Below, in pieces: positions 50,640 to 60,222 of a DNA stretch of 64,000 nucleotides (positions within the stretch are counted from its first letter, which is position 1; each line of letters starts with the position of its first letter). The stretch spans positions 155,782 through 219,781 of the forward strand of contig CAMCVF010000002.1 of NCBI GenBank assembly GCA_945881735.1, read 5' to 3'. The DNA comes from Methylotenera oryzisoli (GTDB lineage Bacteria > Pseudomonadota > Gammaproteobacteria > Burkholderiales > Methylophilaceae). A program made the translations under genes and the position numbers. Below the pieces are notes generated by a model, which searched no databases, was not told where the DNA came from, and saw nothing but the letters and a program-made list of their open reading frames with translations.

Positions 50640-51347
50640 ATGAATGGTTCTAAGATTATCGTCGCGCTAGATTATGCCGACTCTACCAGTGCGCTGAATC
50701 TGGTTAATCAACTAGATTCAAGCTTATGCAAGCTTAAAGTGGGGAAAGAGTTATTTACTGCCGCTGGTCCACTACTGGTTGAAAAACTAATTGCCAAAAA
50801 CTTCCAAGTTTTTTTAGATTTAAAATTTCATGATATTCCCAACACAGTTGCAAAAGCATGTAAAGCAGCCAGTGATTTAGGGGTATGGATGCTTAATGTG
50901 CATGCCAGTGGCGGCTTGGAGATGATGCAGGCTTCAAAGCAAGCTGTTGACAATAGCCTTAATCAGCCTCTATTAATTGCAGTGACCGTACTCACTAGTA
51001 TGAATGAGGTACAGTTTACACGTATCGGAATTGAAGGCTCACTAGAAAACCATGTTATTAGACTAGCTAAACTTACTAAAGAAGCAGGATTAGATGGTGT
51101 TGTTTGCTCTGCAGGTGAAACGTTCAAATTAAGAGAGGAACTAGGCTCCGATTTTTGCCTGGTTACTCCCGGCATCCGCCCTGAAAAGGTCAGTTTAGAC
51201 GACCAAAAACGGGTTGCAAGTCCTAGCATTGCAATCAGACAAGGCTCAAGTTATTTAGTGATTGGCCGCCCTATAACGCAAGCCACTCACCCAATTAAGG
51301 TATTAATGGCTATTAATCAAGAAATTCAATCGGCCAGCAATTCTTAA
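50640..51347 (+). CDS. pyrF: Orotidine 5'-phosphate decarboxylase
   Basis: The last step of UMP synthesis. A 235-residue TIM barrel of the short PyrF class: IVALDYADSTSALNLVNQL, KVGKELFTAAGPLLVEKL, VFLDLKFHDIPNTVAKAC (catalytic Lys-Asp pair), VNVHASGG-like MLNVHASGGLEMMQ, LVTPGIRPE and YLVIGRPITQATHP. It follows lapB by 16 nt and precedes comEA. Confidence 0.96.
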   Translation: MNGSKIIVALDYADSTSALNLVNQLDSSLCKLKVGKELFTAAGPLLVEKLIAKNFQVFLDLKFHDIPNTVAKACKAASDLGVWMLNVHASGGLEMMQASKQAVDNSLNQPLLIAVTVLTSMNEVQFTRIGIEGSLENHVIRLAKLTKEAGLDGVVCSAGETFKLREELGSDFCLVTPGIRPEKVSLDDQKRVASPSIAIRQGSSYLVIGRPITQATHPIKVLMAINQEIQSASNS

Positions 51348-51426
51348 AACTGGTTATTAGTCAACTAAAACATTAAACTAGTGTTTCATACCATGTTCGT
51401 CACAAAACGTAAATAGGGAGAATCAA

Positions 51427-51900
51427 ATGAAAATAACACTAATCACCTTACTTGCTAGCCTTAGCCTTGCATTTAGTTTTAACGTTTTTGCAGCGGTTAA
51501 TTTAAACACCGCCACACAACAAGAATTAGAATCTTTAGAAGGTATTGGCCCAGTTAAAGCAAAAGCCATTATTGATTATCGCAAAAAAAATGGCGGCTTT
51601 AAGTCCATTGATGAATTAGAAAAAGTGGACGGCGTGGGTGAGATTACGCTTAAGAATGTTCGTAAAGATGTTAGTATTATTGGCAGGACAAGTGTTGCAA
51701 CTCCAGCAGCACTCAGTAAAGAAACTAAGCCTGCCAAAGGGACTAAAGCAAAAGAAAATAAAGCCAAAGAAACCAAATCGGTTGGTACTGAAAAAGCATC
51801 CACTGCTGACGCTAAAAAAGCAGATAAAAAAACCACGAACAAAAAAGCTACTACTAAAGCAGACACAAAAAACTCTGTAAAAGCCAATCAAATTAAATAG
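51427..51900 (+). CDS. ComEA-family helix-hairpin-helix protein with a basic tail
   Basis: A 157-residue secreted or periplasmic DNA-binding protein. Signal peptide [20 protein letters not shown], then two helix-hairpin-helix motifs ([57 protein letters not shown]). The last 65 residues are a low-complexity Lys/Ala/Thr tail. ComEA binds incoming DNA in natural transformation; short homologues may have other periplasmic roles. The tail is longer than in typical 90-aa homologues. SD AGGGAG lies 6 nt upstream of the ATG. Confidence 0.88.
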   Translation: MKITLITLLASLSLAFSFNVFAAVNLNTATQQELESLEGIGPVKAKAIIDYRKKNGGFKSIDELEKVDGVGEITLKNVRKDVSIIGRTSVATPAALSKETKPAKGTKAKENKAKETKSVGTEKASTADAKKADKKTTNKKATTKADTKNSVKANQIK

Positions 51901-51912
51901 TTATCTTGCTTT

Positions 51913-51946
51913 AATAACAAAAAATCCCGAAATATGGAGTTTTTTT
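51913..51946 (+). terminator. Probable terminator after comEA
   Basis: AAAATCCC and GGAGTTTT arms pair imperfectly around GAAATAT and run into a T tract of about seven bases. The stem is weak. Confidence 0.4.
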
Positions 51947-51992
51947 ATGTATTAAGCACTAAACATTTCGCTTAACACAAACACTAATAATT

Positions 51993-52469
51993 TTAGTCAT
52001 CATGCTTTTCATGACTGTATGCATGGTCTTTACCTCGTTTGTGTTTATTCTTTTTTTTGTGGCGATTTTTATGATTGTTTTTATTACGTGAGCTAGATGA
52101 TCTATTTGGTTCATCAATTAACTTACCCACTACAGCACCGCTAGCTCCGCCCAAGCCAGCACCAACGATTGCGCCAGCGCCACTGCCACTCACTTTACGG
52201 CCGACATAAGCTCCACCTGCACCACCAGCCGCACCTCCTATAACGGCACCTGCTTGACCTTCACCTTTAGTAGTAACAGCACCACCTAAACCACCACCCA
52301 CTGCACCACCCAATATTTCACCAGTGCTTCCACCAATTGCACCGCCAAGTGCTGTACCGGCGACTGCACCCAAACCCCCACCAATGGCGGTTTTAGCATT
52401 GCTGTCTTCAGCAAACGCTTGTCCAGATAATATCAAAACTGCTAATAGTGGAGCATGAATATATTTCAT
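51993..52469 (-). CDS. Glycine-zipper protein with a basic His/Lys tail
   Basis: A 158-residue exported protein. Signal peptide MKYIHAPLLAVLILSGQAFA, then about 95 residues of Gly/Ala-rich repeats (GGGLGAVAGTALGGAIGGST, GGAVGGGLGGAVTT, GAGAIVGAGLGGASGAVVG) typical of glycine-zipper membrane segments. The last 40 residues are strongly basic (NKNNHKNRHKKKNKHKRGKD). Such proteins sit in the outer membrane or periplasm. The function is unknown. Confidence 0.8.
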   Translation of the reverse strand: MKYIHAPLLAVLILSGQAFAEDSNAKTAIGGGLGAVAGTALGGAIGGSTGEILGGAVGGGLGGAVTTKGEGQAGAVIGGAAGGAGGAYVGRKVSGSGAGAIVGAGLGGASGAVVGKLIDEPNRSSSSRNKNNHKNRHKKKNKHKRGKDHAYSHEKHDD

Positions 52470-52571
52470 TGGAAGTTCCTTTTAATCATTTTTTAACCGT
52501 TAATTACAATTCTTGTGCATTAGTAAGGCAATTTTACAAGATTTTAGAAGTTACCTAAAAAGCTAATTCTT

Positions 52572-52603
52572 AAATCACTGCAAGCGTTTTCTTGCAGTGA
52601 TTT
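52572..52603 (-). terminator. Strong hairpin after metG
   Basis: AAATCACTGCAAG - AAAACG - CTTGCAGTGATTT is a perfect 13-bp stem directly after the metG stop codon. The T tract is poor on this strand (AAGAATTAGCTTTTT), so it may act with Rho or serve as a mRNA end. Confidence 0.7.
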
Positions 52604-52608
52604 GTTGT

Positions 52609-54669
52609 TTACTTAATGCGCATACCAGGCATCGCGCCAACATCTGGCGTTAATATAAAAAGTCCGCCACTTTCATCACTGGCTGCTAGCACCATGCCCT
52701 CAGACATACCGAATTTCATTTTACGTGGTGCTAGGTTGGCCACCATTACGGTATTACGTCCAATTAAAGTTGACGGATCGTAGGCGGATTTAATGCCGGC
52801 AAATACTTGGCGGGTAGTGCGTTCTCCATTGTCAGCCTCTTCACCAATATCAAGTGTCAGTTTTAATAATTTTTCTGCACCTTCAACATGTTCAGCATTT
52901 ACGATTGTTGCAATGCGCAAATCCACCTTGGTGAAGTCATCGATGCTAATGTATTCGGTCTCAGGCATAGTCATTGCAGCTTCAACTTCATTCTTGGCTA
53001 GAGCGCTCACTTCCACTGTTGCCGTTAAGTTTTCTTTATTACTTTCCGTCATGGCTTCAATCAATTTAGGGTCAACGCGGGTAATTAAATGGGTATACTC
53101 ATTAATCGCATGCTCTGCGCTTAAACTAGCCTTAACACTTGCCCAATTCAGAGGTTCGATATTTAAAAATTGTTCGACTTCTGCTGCTAGCTTTGGCAAA
53201 ACTGGTTTTAAATATAAGGTGAGTAATCTAAACATTTCTAATGCATCAGAGCAGACTTGCTGTAACGCCGCATCATGGCCTTCTTGTTTTGCAATCGCCC
53301 AGGGTGCACGTTCTGCCACAAAACCATTCGCCAAATCACTCAAACGCATAATTTCCCGCAAAGCACGTCCATAATCAAGGGCTTCATAAGCATGTACTAT
53401 CGTTTGCGCTGCGGCTTTTAATTCCGCAATTGCTGAATTGTCAGTTGATGGATTCAGTTTTCCTGCAAAACGTTTATTGATGAAACCTGCCGTGCGGCTT
53501 GCAATATTGATGTATTTACCCACCAAATCGCTGTTTACCCGCGCCACAAAATCTTCTAAATTTAGGTCAATATCTTCCATGGTGCTGTTTAGTTTTGCTG
53601 CGTAGTAATAACGCAAATACTCAGGATTTTTAATATGCTCTAAATAACTTCGTGCGGTAATAAACGTGCCACGCGATTTGCTCATTTTTTCGCCGTTAAC
53701 GGTTAAAAAACCATGCGCAAAAATTTGTGTCGGTTTGCGATAACCGCTGAATTCAAGCGTTGCAGGCCAAAATAAAGCATGAAAATACAAAATATCTTTG
53801 CCAATAAAATGGTACAACTCTGTGCTGGAATCTTTATTCCAGTATTCGTCAAAATCTAAACCCTTCATGTCACACAGCTTTTTAAAGCTCGCCATATAGC
53901 CAATTGGCGCATCTAACCATACATAAAAATATTTACCTGGCGCATCTGGAATCTCAAAACCAAAATAAGGCGCATCGCGCGAAATATCCCAGTCATTCAA
54001 GCCATTTTCAAACCACTCCCCCATTTTATTGGCGGCTTCACCTTGTAGCGTGCCTGACCTAGTCCAATCTTTCAAAAATGCTTCACATTCAGAAAGTTTG
54101 AAAAAATAGTGTTCCGTTTCTTTGCGCACTGGTGCCGCGCCAGATACCGCAGAATAGGCATTAATTAATTCAGTTGGGTTGTATGTCGCGCCACAAATCT
54201 CACAGTTATCGCCGTATTGGTCTTTAGCATGACATTTCGGGCATTCGCCTTTAATAAAGCGGTCAGGCAGGAACATGTTCTTAACAGGGTCATAAAACTG
54301 CTCAATGGTTTTAGTAGCAATTTTGCCATTGGCTTTTAATTTGCGATAAATAGTTTGCGATAGTTCTTTGTTTTCAGGCGCATTAGTTGAGTAGTAATTA
54401 TCAAACTCTACCAAGAATTCTTTAAAGTCTGCGCTGTGTTCTTTATGCACATTTTCAATTAGGGCTTCTGGTGTGATGCCCTCTTTCTCAGCGCGAAGCA
54501 TAATTGGCGTGCCATGAGTGTCATCGGCACACACATAATGTACGGTATGGCCTTGCATTTTTTGAAAGCGCACCCAAATATCGGTTTGAATATATTCCAC
54601 CAAGTGACCAAGATGAATACTGCCATTGGCGTAAGGTAAGGCGGAAGTGACCAGAATTTTGCGTGCCAT
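52609..54669 (-). CDS. metG: Methionine--tRNA ligase
   Basis: A 686-residue class I synthetase. HIGH motif in [18 protein letters not shown], zinc-binding knuckles [20 protein letters not shown] (four Cys), KMSKS loop [13 protein letters not shown], and a C-terminal EMAP-like tRNA-binding domain from about 580 on ([40 protein letters not shown]). All parts are present. It is divergent from mrp (149 bp), the usual order in betaproteobacteria. Confidence 0.97.
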   Translation of the reverse strand: MARKILVTSALPYANGSIHLGHLVEYIQTDIWVRFQKMQGHTVHYVCADDTHGTPIMLRAEKEGITPEALIENVHKEHSADFKEFLVEFDNYYSTNAPENKELSQTIYRKLKANGKIATKTIEQFYDPVKNMFLPDRFIKGECPKCHAKDQYGDNCEICGATYNPTELINAYSAVSGAAPVRKETEHYFFKLSECEAFLKDWTRSGTLQGEAANKMGEWFENGLNDWDISRDAPYFGFEIPDAPGKYFYVWLDAPIGYMASFKKLCDMKGLDFDEYWNKDSSTELYHFIGKDILYFHALFWPATLEFSGYRKPTQIFAHGFLTVNGEKMSKSRGTFITARSYLEHIKNPEYLRYYYAAKLNSTMEDIDLNLEDFVARVNSDLVGKYINIASRTAGFINKRFAGKLNPSTDNSAIAELKAAAQTIVHAYEALDYGRALREIMRLSDLANGFVAERAPWAIAKQEGHDAALQQVCSDALEMFRLLTLYLKPVLPKLAAEVEQFLNIEPLNWASVKASLSAEHAINEYTHLITRVDPKLIEAMTESNKENLTATVEVSALAKNEVEAAMTMPETEYISIDDFTKVDLRIATIVNAEHVEGAEKLLKLTLDIGEEADNGERTTRQVFAGIKSAYDPSTLIGRNTVMVANLAPRKMKFGMSEGMVLAASDESGGLFILTPDVGAMPGMRIK

Positions 54670-54818
54670 AAAATGCTTTAATTGTGATAAAACGTTATTT
54701 TAGCAAATTAAGCAAGCTTTAGCTTTAAGCATTAATGCCAAAAGTCATTAATCAGGCAAGCTTTAAATATTGTCTTGCGCTAAAATAAGATTTTTAAGAT
54801 TAAGTAAAACTAACCATT

Positions 54819-55907
54819 ATGGCAATCACGGAATCAGATATCCAAAACGCATTAAGAACGCTTATCGACCCAAACACGGGCAAAGATTTTATCACCAGCA
54901 AATCGGCTAAAAACATACAAATCAATGCTGACAAAGTGAGCCTAGATATAGTATTAGGCTACCCTGCCAAAAGTGTGATGACTGGTTTAAAAGCACTAGT
55001 AGTTCAGAACCTTAAAGCGCTAGCTAGTGTAAGTGATGTTGCCGTGAATATTGGTAGCCGCATTGTTGCGCACAAAGTGCAGCAAGGCGTAAATTTAATG
55101 CCGAATGTGAAAAATATTATCGCTGTAGCTTCTGGCAAAGGTGGTGTGGGCAAATCCACTACCTCAGTCAACTTGGCTTTGGCATTAGCGGCAGAAGGCG
55201 CAACTGTGGGTTTATTAGATGCGGATATTTATGGCCCTAGCCAACCACAAATGTTAGGCATCAGTGGTCGCCCAGATACTACGGACGGCAAAAGTATGGA
55301 GCCTATGCTGGCGCACGGCATACAAGCCATGAGCATTGGCTTTTTAGTGGATATTGACACACCCATGGTATGGCGCGGCCCAATGGTGACGGGTGCATTA
55401 GAGCAATTACTGCGCGATACTAAATGGAACGATTTGGATTATCTGGTGATTGATTTACCGCCTGGTACAGGCGATATTCAACTAACCTTGGCGCAAAAAA
55501 TCCCTGTAACAGGCGCGATTATTGTGACGACCCCGCAAGATATCGCCTTGCTGGATGCAAGACGCGGCTTAAAGATGTTTGAAAAAGTGAATATACCGAT
55601 TCTTGGCATTGTTGAGAACATGAGCACACATATTTGCAGCAATTGCGGCCATGAAGAACATATATTTGGCGCAGGTGGCGGTGCCAAAATGTGTGCTGAT
55701 TACAATGTTGATTTATTAGGAAGTTTACCCTTAGATATGAGCATCCGCGAACAAGCGGACAGTGGCAGACCAAGCGTAATTGCACAACCTGATTCCGCGA
55801 TTGCCAAAATTTATAAAGAAATTGCCCGCAAAGCTGCGATTAAAATCGCTAATGCCGGCTTGGATCACAGCAGTAAGTTTCCGAATATTGTGATTCAAAA
55901 TACTTAG
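54819..55907 (+). CDS. apbC: Iron-sulfur cluster carrier protein Mrp/ApbC
   Basis: A 362-residue P-loop ATPase. An N-terminal MIP18/DUF59 domain (LRTLIDPNTGKDFI) precedes Walker A ASGKGGVGKSTTSVNLALAL, DADIYGPSQPQMLG, DYLVIDLPPGTGDIQLTLAQ and the Cys pair for cluster binding in HICSNCGHEEHIFG. It delivers Fe-S clusters to target proteins. It is divergently placed from metG. Confidence 0.95.
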   Translation: MAITESDIQNALRTLIDPNTGKDFITSKSAKNIQINADKVSLDIVLGYPAKSVMTGLKALVVQNLKALASVSDVAVNIGSRIVAHKVQQGVNLMPNVKNIIAVASGKGGVGKSTTSVNLALALAAEGATVGLLDADIYGPSQPQMLGISGRPDTTDGKSMEPMLAHGIQAMSIGFLVDIDTPMVWRGPMVTGALEQLLRDTKWNDLDYLVIDLPPGTGDIQLTLAQKIPVTGAIIVTTPQDIALLDARRGLKMFEKVNIPILGIVENMSTHICSNCGHEEHIFGAGGGAKMCADYNVDLLGSLPLDMSIREQADSGRPSVIAQPDSAIAKIYKEIARKAAIKIANAGLDHSSKFPNIVIQNT

Positions 55908-55985
55908 TATTGGAATTTATCTTATCTACCGAGCGATTTACCAGCGCCTGTTGATGTAGATGATTGAATGGTTAAAAAAACATTA

Positions 55986-56681
55986 CTAATTAAGTTTTAC
56001 ACCAAAACAATACACATCGACACCATTAGCAGGCGCAATCAAAGTTGCAGGAATTTTTACCCCTTTGCGCCAATTATCAATTGCATCTTGCTTGCCTGCT
56101 CCCGTGACTAAAAACAACACTTCATGCGCATTATTTAAACGGTTCTGAGACATGGTCACGCGATCAGCGGGCGGCTTCGGTGCATCAAAAACAGGTACTA
56201 CATCAGCACTATTATCAACGATTTGATTAGGAAACAGACTAGCGGTATGGCCATCTTCGCCCAAACCTAAAATCACCAAATCAAACGCACGCAAACCATT
56301 TAAGGTTTTTGCGTAAGCTTTTGCGCCTTCTACATTACCCAATTCGGTCGGGATATCATGAATCTGAGTTTGTGGAATCGCCACATGATTTAACCAAACA
56401 TCGCGCGCCATTTTGCTATTTCGCTCTAGATGGTCTATGGGCAAACAGCGATCGTCGTTGTGATACACATGCCAATTGGCCCAATCGGCTTGCTGCTGGC
56501 TTAATAACTTATAAACACTTTTGGGAGTGCTTCCACCTGCTAATACAACCAAAAAACTGCCATGTTGATTAATCGCTTCTTGTGCAGCAGCTAAAATACG
56601 TGTTGCAGCTGCCAGATTAATACCATCTTGCGATTCAAAAGTATGCCAGCGGGTATTTGAAATTGATGAGCTTTGGGTCAT
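55986..56681 (-). CDS. pgl: 6-phosphogluconolactonase
   Basis: Hydrolyses 6-phosphogluconolactone. A 231-residue NagB-fold protein: LVVLAGGSTPKSVYKLLSQQ, WHVYHNDDRCLPIDHLERNS, FDLVILGLGEDGHTASLFPN and RVTMSQNRLNNAHEVLFLVT. The family's catalytic region is intact. It is divergent from gnd-zwf; together the three genes give the oxidative pentose phosphate branch. Confidence 0.94.
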   Translation of the reverse strand: MTQSSSISNTRWHTFESQDGINLAAATRILAAAQEAINQHGSFLVVLAGGSTPKSVYKLLSQQQADWANWHVYHNDDRCLPIDHLERNSKMARDVWLNHVAIPQTQIHDIPTELGNVEGAKAYAKTLNGLRAFDLVILGLGEDGHTASLFPNQIVDNSADVVPVFDAPKPPADRVTMSQNRLNNAHEVLFLVTGAGKQDAIDNWRKGVKIPATLIAPANGVDVYCFGVKLN

Positions 56682-56815
56682 AAAAACCTATAAAAACTTT
56701 TAAAAAATAAAAAAAGACTTTGAATCTATATCTGCCTTTTAAAAACGATACATAATTTTTGCAATGTGTTTTTGCTACAAGCTACTGGGACTAGAGCAAG
56801 GTCTGCACCATGCAT

Positions 56816-56844
56816 TTGAGCACAGCTGATGCATTTGCTATAAT
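56816..56844 (+). promoter_or_regulatory. sigma70 promoter of gnd-zwf
   Basis: TTGAGC, a 17-nt spacer, then a perfect TATAAT. It lies 108 bp before the gnd start, in the 207-bp gap shared with divergent pgl. Confidence 0.7.
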
Positions 56845-56951
56845 TATACTTAACTCAATAAGATAATTCTTCAAGAATTATTAATTTTTTGTTTTCACCA
56901 CATCCACAAGATGGGTGCTTTTTATTATCCTCATACCATAGGAAAAACAGC

Positions 56952-57857
56952 ATGAAGTTAGCTATGATCGGCTTAGGTAAAATGGGCGGCAATATGGCTG
57001 CGCGTTTATTACGTCACAAAATTGAAGTGGTTGGTTTTGACTTTAATAAAGAATTCATTTCTAATCTAGTAGAAAAAGAAGGCATGATTGCAGCAGATTC
57101 ATTTGCTGATGCCGTTAATAAATTAGATGGACAAAAAATCGTTTGGTTAATGTTGCCATCGGGCGAAATTACCGAAAATCAAATTAAAGATTTAATCCCG
57201 CTATTAAGCAAAGGCGATATCATCGTCGACGGCGGCAACTCAAACTACAAACATAGCCAACGTCGTGGCGCAATGTTAGCCGAATATGGAATTGGCTTTA
57301 TTGACTGCGGCACCTCTGGCGGCGTTTGGGGCTTAGATAACGGCTATTGCCTGATGTACGGCGGCGACAAACAGTTTGCCGATGTATTAACCCCTTATGC
57401 GCAAGCGTTAACGCACGCAGACCGCGGTTGGGCACACGTCGGCCCTGTCGGCTCTGGTCACTTCACCAAAATGCTTCACAATGGTATTGAATACGGCATG
57501 ATGCAAGCATTTGCTGAAGGTTTGGACTTGCTAAAAGGTAAAGAAGAATTCAACTTAGACTTGGCGCAAATTACCGAATTATGGCGCCATGGATCTGTAG
57601 TGCGTAGCTGGTTGCTTGATTTGACAGCCGAAGCTTTGAAAAACGACCAGACGCTAGAAGGCATTGCTCCCTATGTGGCTGACTCTGGTGAAGGTCGTTG
57701 GACAGTAGTTGAAGCAGTTGAGCAAGGGGTTGCGGCACCAGTATTAACGGTTGCACTACAAGCCCGTTTCAGAAGTCAAGATGCTAATGGTTACAGCTAT
57801 AAACTCTTGTCGTTAATGCGTAATGCTTTTGGCGGCCATGCTGTTAAGAAAAACTAG
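56952..57857 (+). CDS. gnd: 6-phosphogluconate dehydrogenase (decarboxylating), short NAD-type
   Basis: A 301-residue enzyme of the short class (about 300 aa) as opposed to the 470-residue NADP class. Rossmann motif MIGLGKMGGNM, then GFDFNKE with Asp30 at the end of strand 2, where NADP enzymes have NR; this predicts preference for NAD. Active site: DGGNSNYKHSQRRGAML, GSGHFTKMLHNGIEYGMMQA (Lys, His, Asn) and the C-terminal ARFRSQD. AGGAAAAACAGC precedes the ATG at 56952; the open frame to 56889 has no support. It is followed by zwf. Confidence 0.95.
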   Translation: MKLAMIGLGKMGGNMAARLLRHKIEVVGFDFNKEFISNLVEKEGMIAADSFADAVNKLDGQKIVWLMLPSGEITENQIKDLIPLLSKGDIIVDGGNSNYKHSQRRGAMLAEYGIGFIDCGTSGGVWGLDNGYCLMYGGDKQFADVLTPYAQALTHADRGWAHVGPVGSGHFTKMLHNGIEYGMMQAFAEGLDLLKGKEEFNLDLAQITELWRHGSVVRSWLLDLTAEALKNDQTLEGIAPYVADSGEGRWTVVEAVEQGVAAPVLTVALQARFRSQDANGYSYKLLSLMRNAFGGHAVKKN

Positions 57858-57879
57858 GAGTAAAATGAGTTGTTATACC

Positions 57880-57905
57880 GTCATTTCCGTGAAAATAGGA
57901 ATAAC
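57880..57905 (+). repeat. REP-like degenerate palindrome after gnd
   Basis: GTCATTTCC-GTGAAAATA-GGAATAAC forms an imperfect hairpin resembling the palindrome after trxB (21347-21372). It lies in the gnd-zwf gap (57858-57964). Confidence 0.4.
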
Positions 57906-57964
57906 GAGTGAGTAGATTTTTGCAATAAAATTAATTAGTTAGGTTTAGGATAAGGCTTATAGAA

Positions 57965-59473
57965 ATGACGCAAACCCATGCACCAAGTAGTAATATTGAC
58001 CCTTGTACCCTTGTGCTGTTTGGCGCAAGCGGTAATCTAGCACGTGTAAAGCTTTATCCTGGCTTATTTAGACTGGATTCTATTGGTCGTTTACCTGCTG
58101 AATTAAAAATTCTAGCGGTTGGCCGTCAAGAAGTGACCCTTGAAGCATGGCGTGCTGATATTAAAAGCATGCTAGATGCTAAATTTAAAAAAGGCTATAA
58201 CGCAGCTGCGTTTGAGCGTTTTATTGCACGTAATTTTTATCACGCTAACCCACCAACAGACCCTGATGCGTTTAACAAGCTTAAAAATACATTAAGTGAC
58301 ACATCCGTATTTCCGCAAAACTTGGCTTACTTTTTATCAGTACGCCCTGTAGATTTTGGGCCAGTGGTGGAATCGTTGGCTAAAGTCGGTTTAACTCAGG
58401 AAGATAAATTCTGGCGTCGTGTGGTGGTTGAAAAGCCATTTGGAACGGACTTAAATAGCGCAATTGATTTACAAGCCGCGCTAACCAAAAATCTAAAAGA
58501 AAGCCAAATTTACCGCATTGACCATTATTTAGGCAAATCGGCGCTACAAAATATTTTGTTGCAGCGCTTTACCAATGCCATATTAGAGCCAATTTGGAAT
58601 AATCAATACATTGATCATGTGCAAATCACCAATACTGAAATGTTGGGTGTGGGCGATCGTACACAGTTTTACGACAGTACTGGTGCTTTAAGGGATATGA
58701 TTCAAAGTCATGTTCTACAAATACTGGCCTTAACCGCAATGGAAAAGCCAAAAGATTTAACACCGCATGGCGTGCGCGATGCCAAAATTAAAGTACTAGA
58801 GCAAATTCGTCCAATTCCAGTGAATGAATTAAGCAAGCATGCTTTCCGTGCGCAATATGCCGCGGGTGAGGTTTTTACTGCTGATGGCAAAGGTGAGAAA
58901 GTGCCTGGCTACTTAGAAGAATTAGGAAATCCGAATAGTGTTACAGAGACGTATGCAGCGTTAAAATTGTTTATTGATAATCCGCGCTGGCAAGGTGTAC
59001 CGTTTTATATCCGAACCGCGAAACGCTTGCATGAAGCCGATACACGCATTTCTATCCGCTTTAAAAAGGCGCCTTTGCAAGTGAACGAGCAAGACCAAAA
59101 TTGGTTGATTATTGGTATTCAACCACGTGAATGTATCAAAATGGAAATTCAAGCCAAAGTACCAGGCTTAGATATTAATACCCGCACCATTCAACTAGAT
59201 GCGGCAAACCGATTGCCAGAAGATGACACGGTTGATGCGTATGAGGCTTTGTTGCTGAATTTAATGCAAGGTGATAATTCAAATTACTTACACATTAGTG
59301 AAGCCGAAGCCCAATGGCGCTTAGTTGATCCAGTAGTAAAAGCTTGGGCGGCGGATAAATCGCCTGTGCATCAGTATCCGGCTGGCTCAAGCGACCCCGA
59401 AGCATCAAAAGTGATTTTTGAAGCAGAAGATCAATTTTGGCGATACAGCATTGCACTTGGTGGCGACAAGTAA
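57965..59473 (+). CDS. zwf: Glucose-6-phosphate 1-dehydrogenase
   Basis: A 502-residue enzyme. NAD(P) site LFGASGNLARVKLYPGLFRL, VVEKPFGTDLNSA, the substrate and catalytic motif IYRIDHYLGKSALQNILLQR (His-Asp), and YDSTGALRDMIQSHVLQIL. It starts the oxidative pentose phosphate pathway and, in ribulose monophosphate methylotrophs, the dissimilatory formaldehyde cycle. It is 107 nt downstream of gnd; a strong terminator follows. Confidence 0.97.
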   Translation: MTQTHAPSSNIDPCTLVLFGASGNLARVKLYPGLFRLDSIGRLPAELKILAVGRQEVTLEAWRADIKSMLDAKFKKGYNAAAFERFIARNFYHANPPTDPDAFNKLKNTLSDTSVFPQNLAYFLSVRPVDFGPVVESLAKVGLTQEDKFWRRVVVEKPFGTDLNSAIDLQAALTKNLKESQIYRIDHYLGKSALQNILLQRFTNAILEPIWNNQYIDHVQITNTEMLGVGDRTQFYDSTGALRDMIQSHVLQILALTAMEKPKDLTPHGVRDAKIKVLEQIRPIPVNELSKHAFRAQYAAGEVFTADGKGEKVPGYLEELGNPNSVTETYAALKLFIDNPRWQGVPFYIRTAKRLHEADTRISIRFKKAPLQVNEQDQNWLIIGIQPRECIKMEIQAKVPGLDINTRTIQLDAANRLPEDDTVDAYEALLLNLMQGDNSNYLHISEAEAQWRLVDPVVKAWAADKSPVHQYPAGSSDPEASKVIFEAEDQFWRYSIALGGDK

Positions 59474-59528
59474 GCATTAAAATAATTTGCAATAAGAGTG
59501 TGATTTATTGTTATTATTTGCACTCATT

Positions 59529-59554
59529 AAAAGCGGAGTTAATACTCCGCTTTT
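59529..59554 (+). terminator. Intrinsic terminator after zwf
   Basis: AAAAGCGGAGT - TAAT - ACTCCGCTTTT, a perfect 11-bp stem ending in T residues. It closes the gnd-zwf unit before dcd. Confidence 0.85.
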
Positions 59555-59589
59555 CACCTTTTAATACATGAATGAATGAGCGTTAAAGC

Positions 59590-60165
59590 ATGAGTATAAA
59601 ATCGGATAAGTGGATACGCCAAATGGCTGAAGATCATCAAATGATTTCTCCGTTTGAGCCTAACCAAGTCAAGATGAGTGCTGCTGGAGAGCGCATGGTG
59701 TCATATGGAACTTCTAGTTATGGCTACGATATCCGCTGCAGTAAAGAGTTTAAATTGTTCACCAATTTAAACAGCACAATCGTTGACCCAAAAAATTTCG
59801 ATCCAAATTCATTCGTTGAAGTAAATGCCGATTACTGCATTATTCCACCCAATTCATTTGCACTAGCCCGCACTGTAGAGTACTTTAAAATACCGCGTAA
59901 CGTATTAACAATTTGCTTGGGGAAATCAACATATGCACGTTGCGGAATTATTGTGAACGTGACGCCATTTGAACCAGAATGGGAAGGCTACGTAACGCTG
60001 GAATTTAGCAATACAACCCCACTACCAGCCAAGATTTACGCCAATGAAGGCTGCGCACAAGTGCTGTTTTTTGAAGCCGATGCTGATGACGTTTGCGAAA
60101 CCAGTTATAAAGATCGCGGTGGTAAATACCAAGGTCAAGTGGGCGTTACCTTACCTAAAATCTAG
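59590..60165 (+). CDS. dcd: dCTP deaminase
   Basis: Converts dCTP to dUTP for dTMP synthesis. A 191-residue trimeric enzyme: [40 protein letters not shown] (catalytic Ser and Arg), [20 protein letters not shown] (catalytic Glu) and a Gly-rich C-terminus [18 protein letters not shown]. It is the usual neighbour of metG and mrp in betaproteobacteria; here the pentose phosphate genes lie between. Confidence 0.96.
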   Translation: MSIKSDKWIRQMAEDHQMISPFEPNQVKMSAAGERMVSYGTSSYGYDIRCSKEFKLFTNLNSTIVDPKNFDPNSFVEVNADYCIIPPNSFALARTVEYFKIPRNVLTICLGKSTYARCGIIVNVTPFEPEWEGYVTLEFSNTTPLPAKIYANEGCAQVLFFEADADDVCETSYKDRGGKYQGQVGVTLPKI

Positions 60166-60222
60166 CATTACAAATTGAGCAGTCCAAATCTAGTACCTAG
60201 CAAGATTTATTAAGGATATTGA

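Noticed and set aside
52793..53374. Open frame of 193 codons on the plus strand
   Set aside because: It lies wholly antisense to metG, which has all its catalytic motifs; the predicted protein has no family features and Ser-rich shadow composition.
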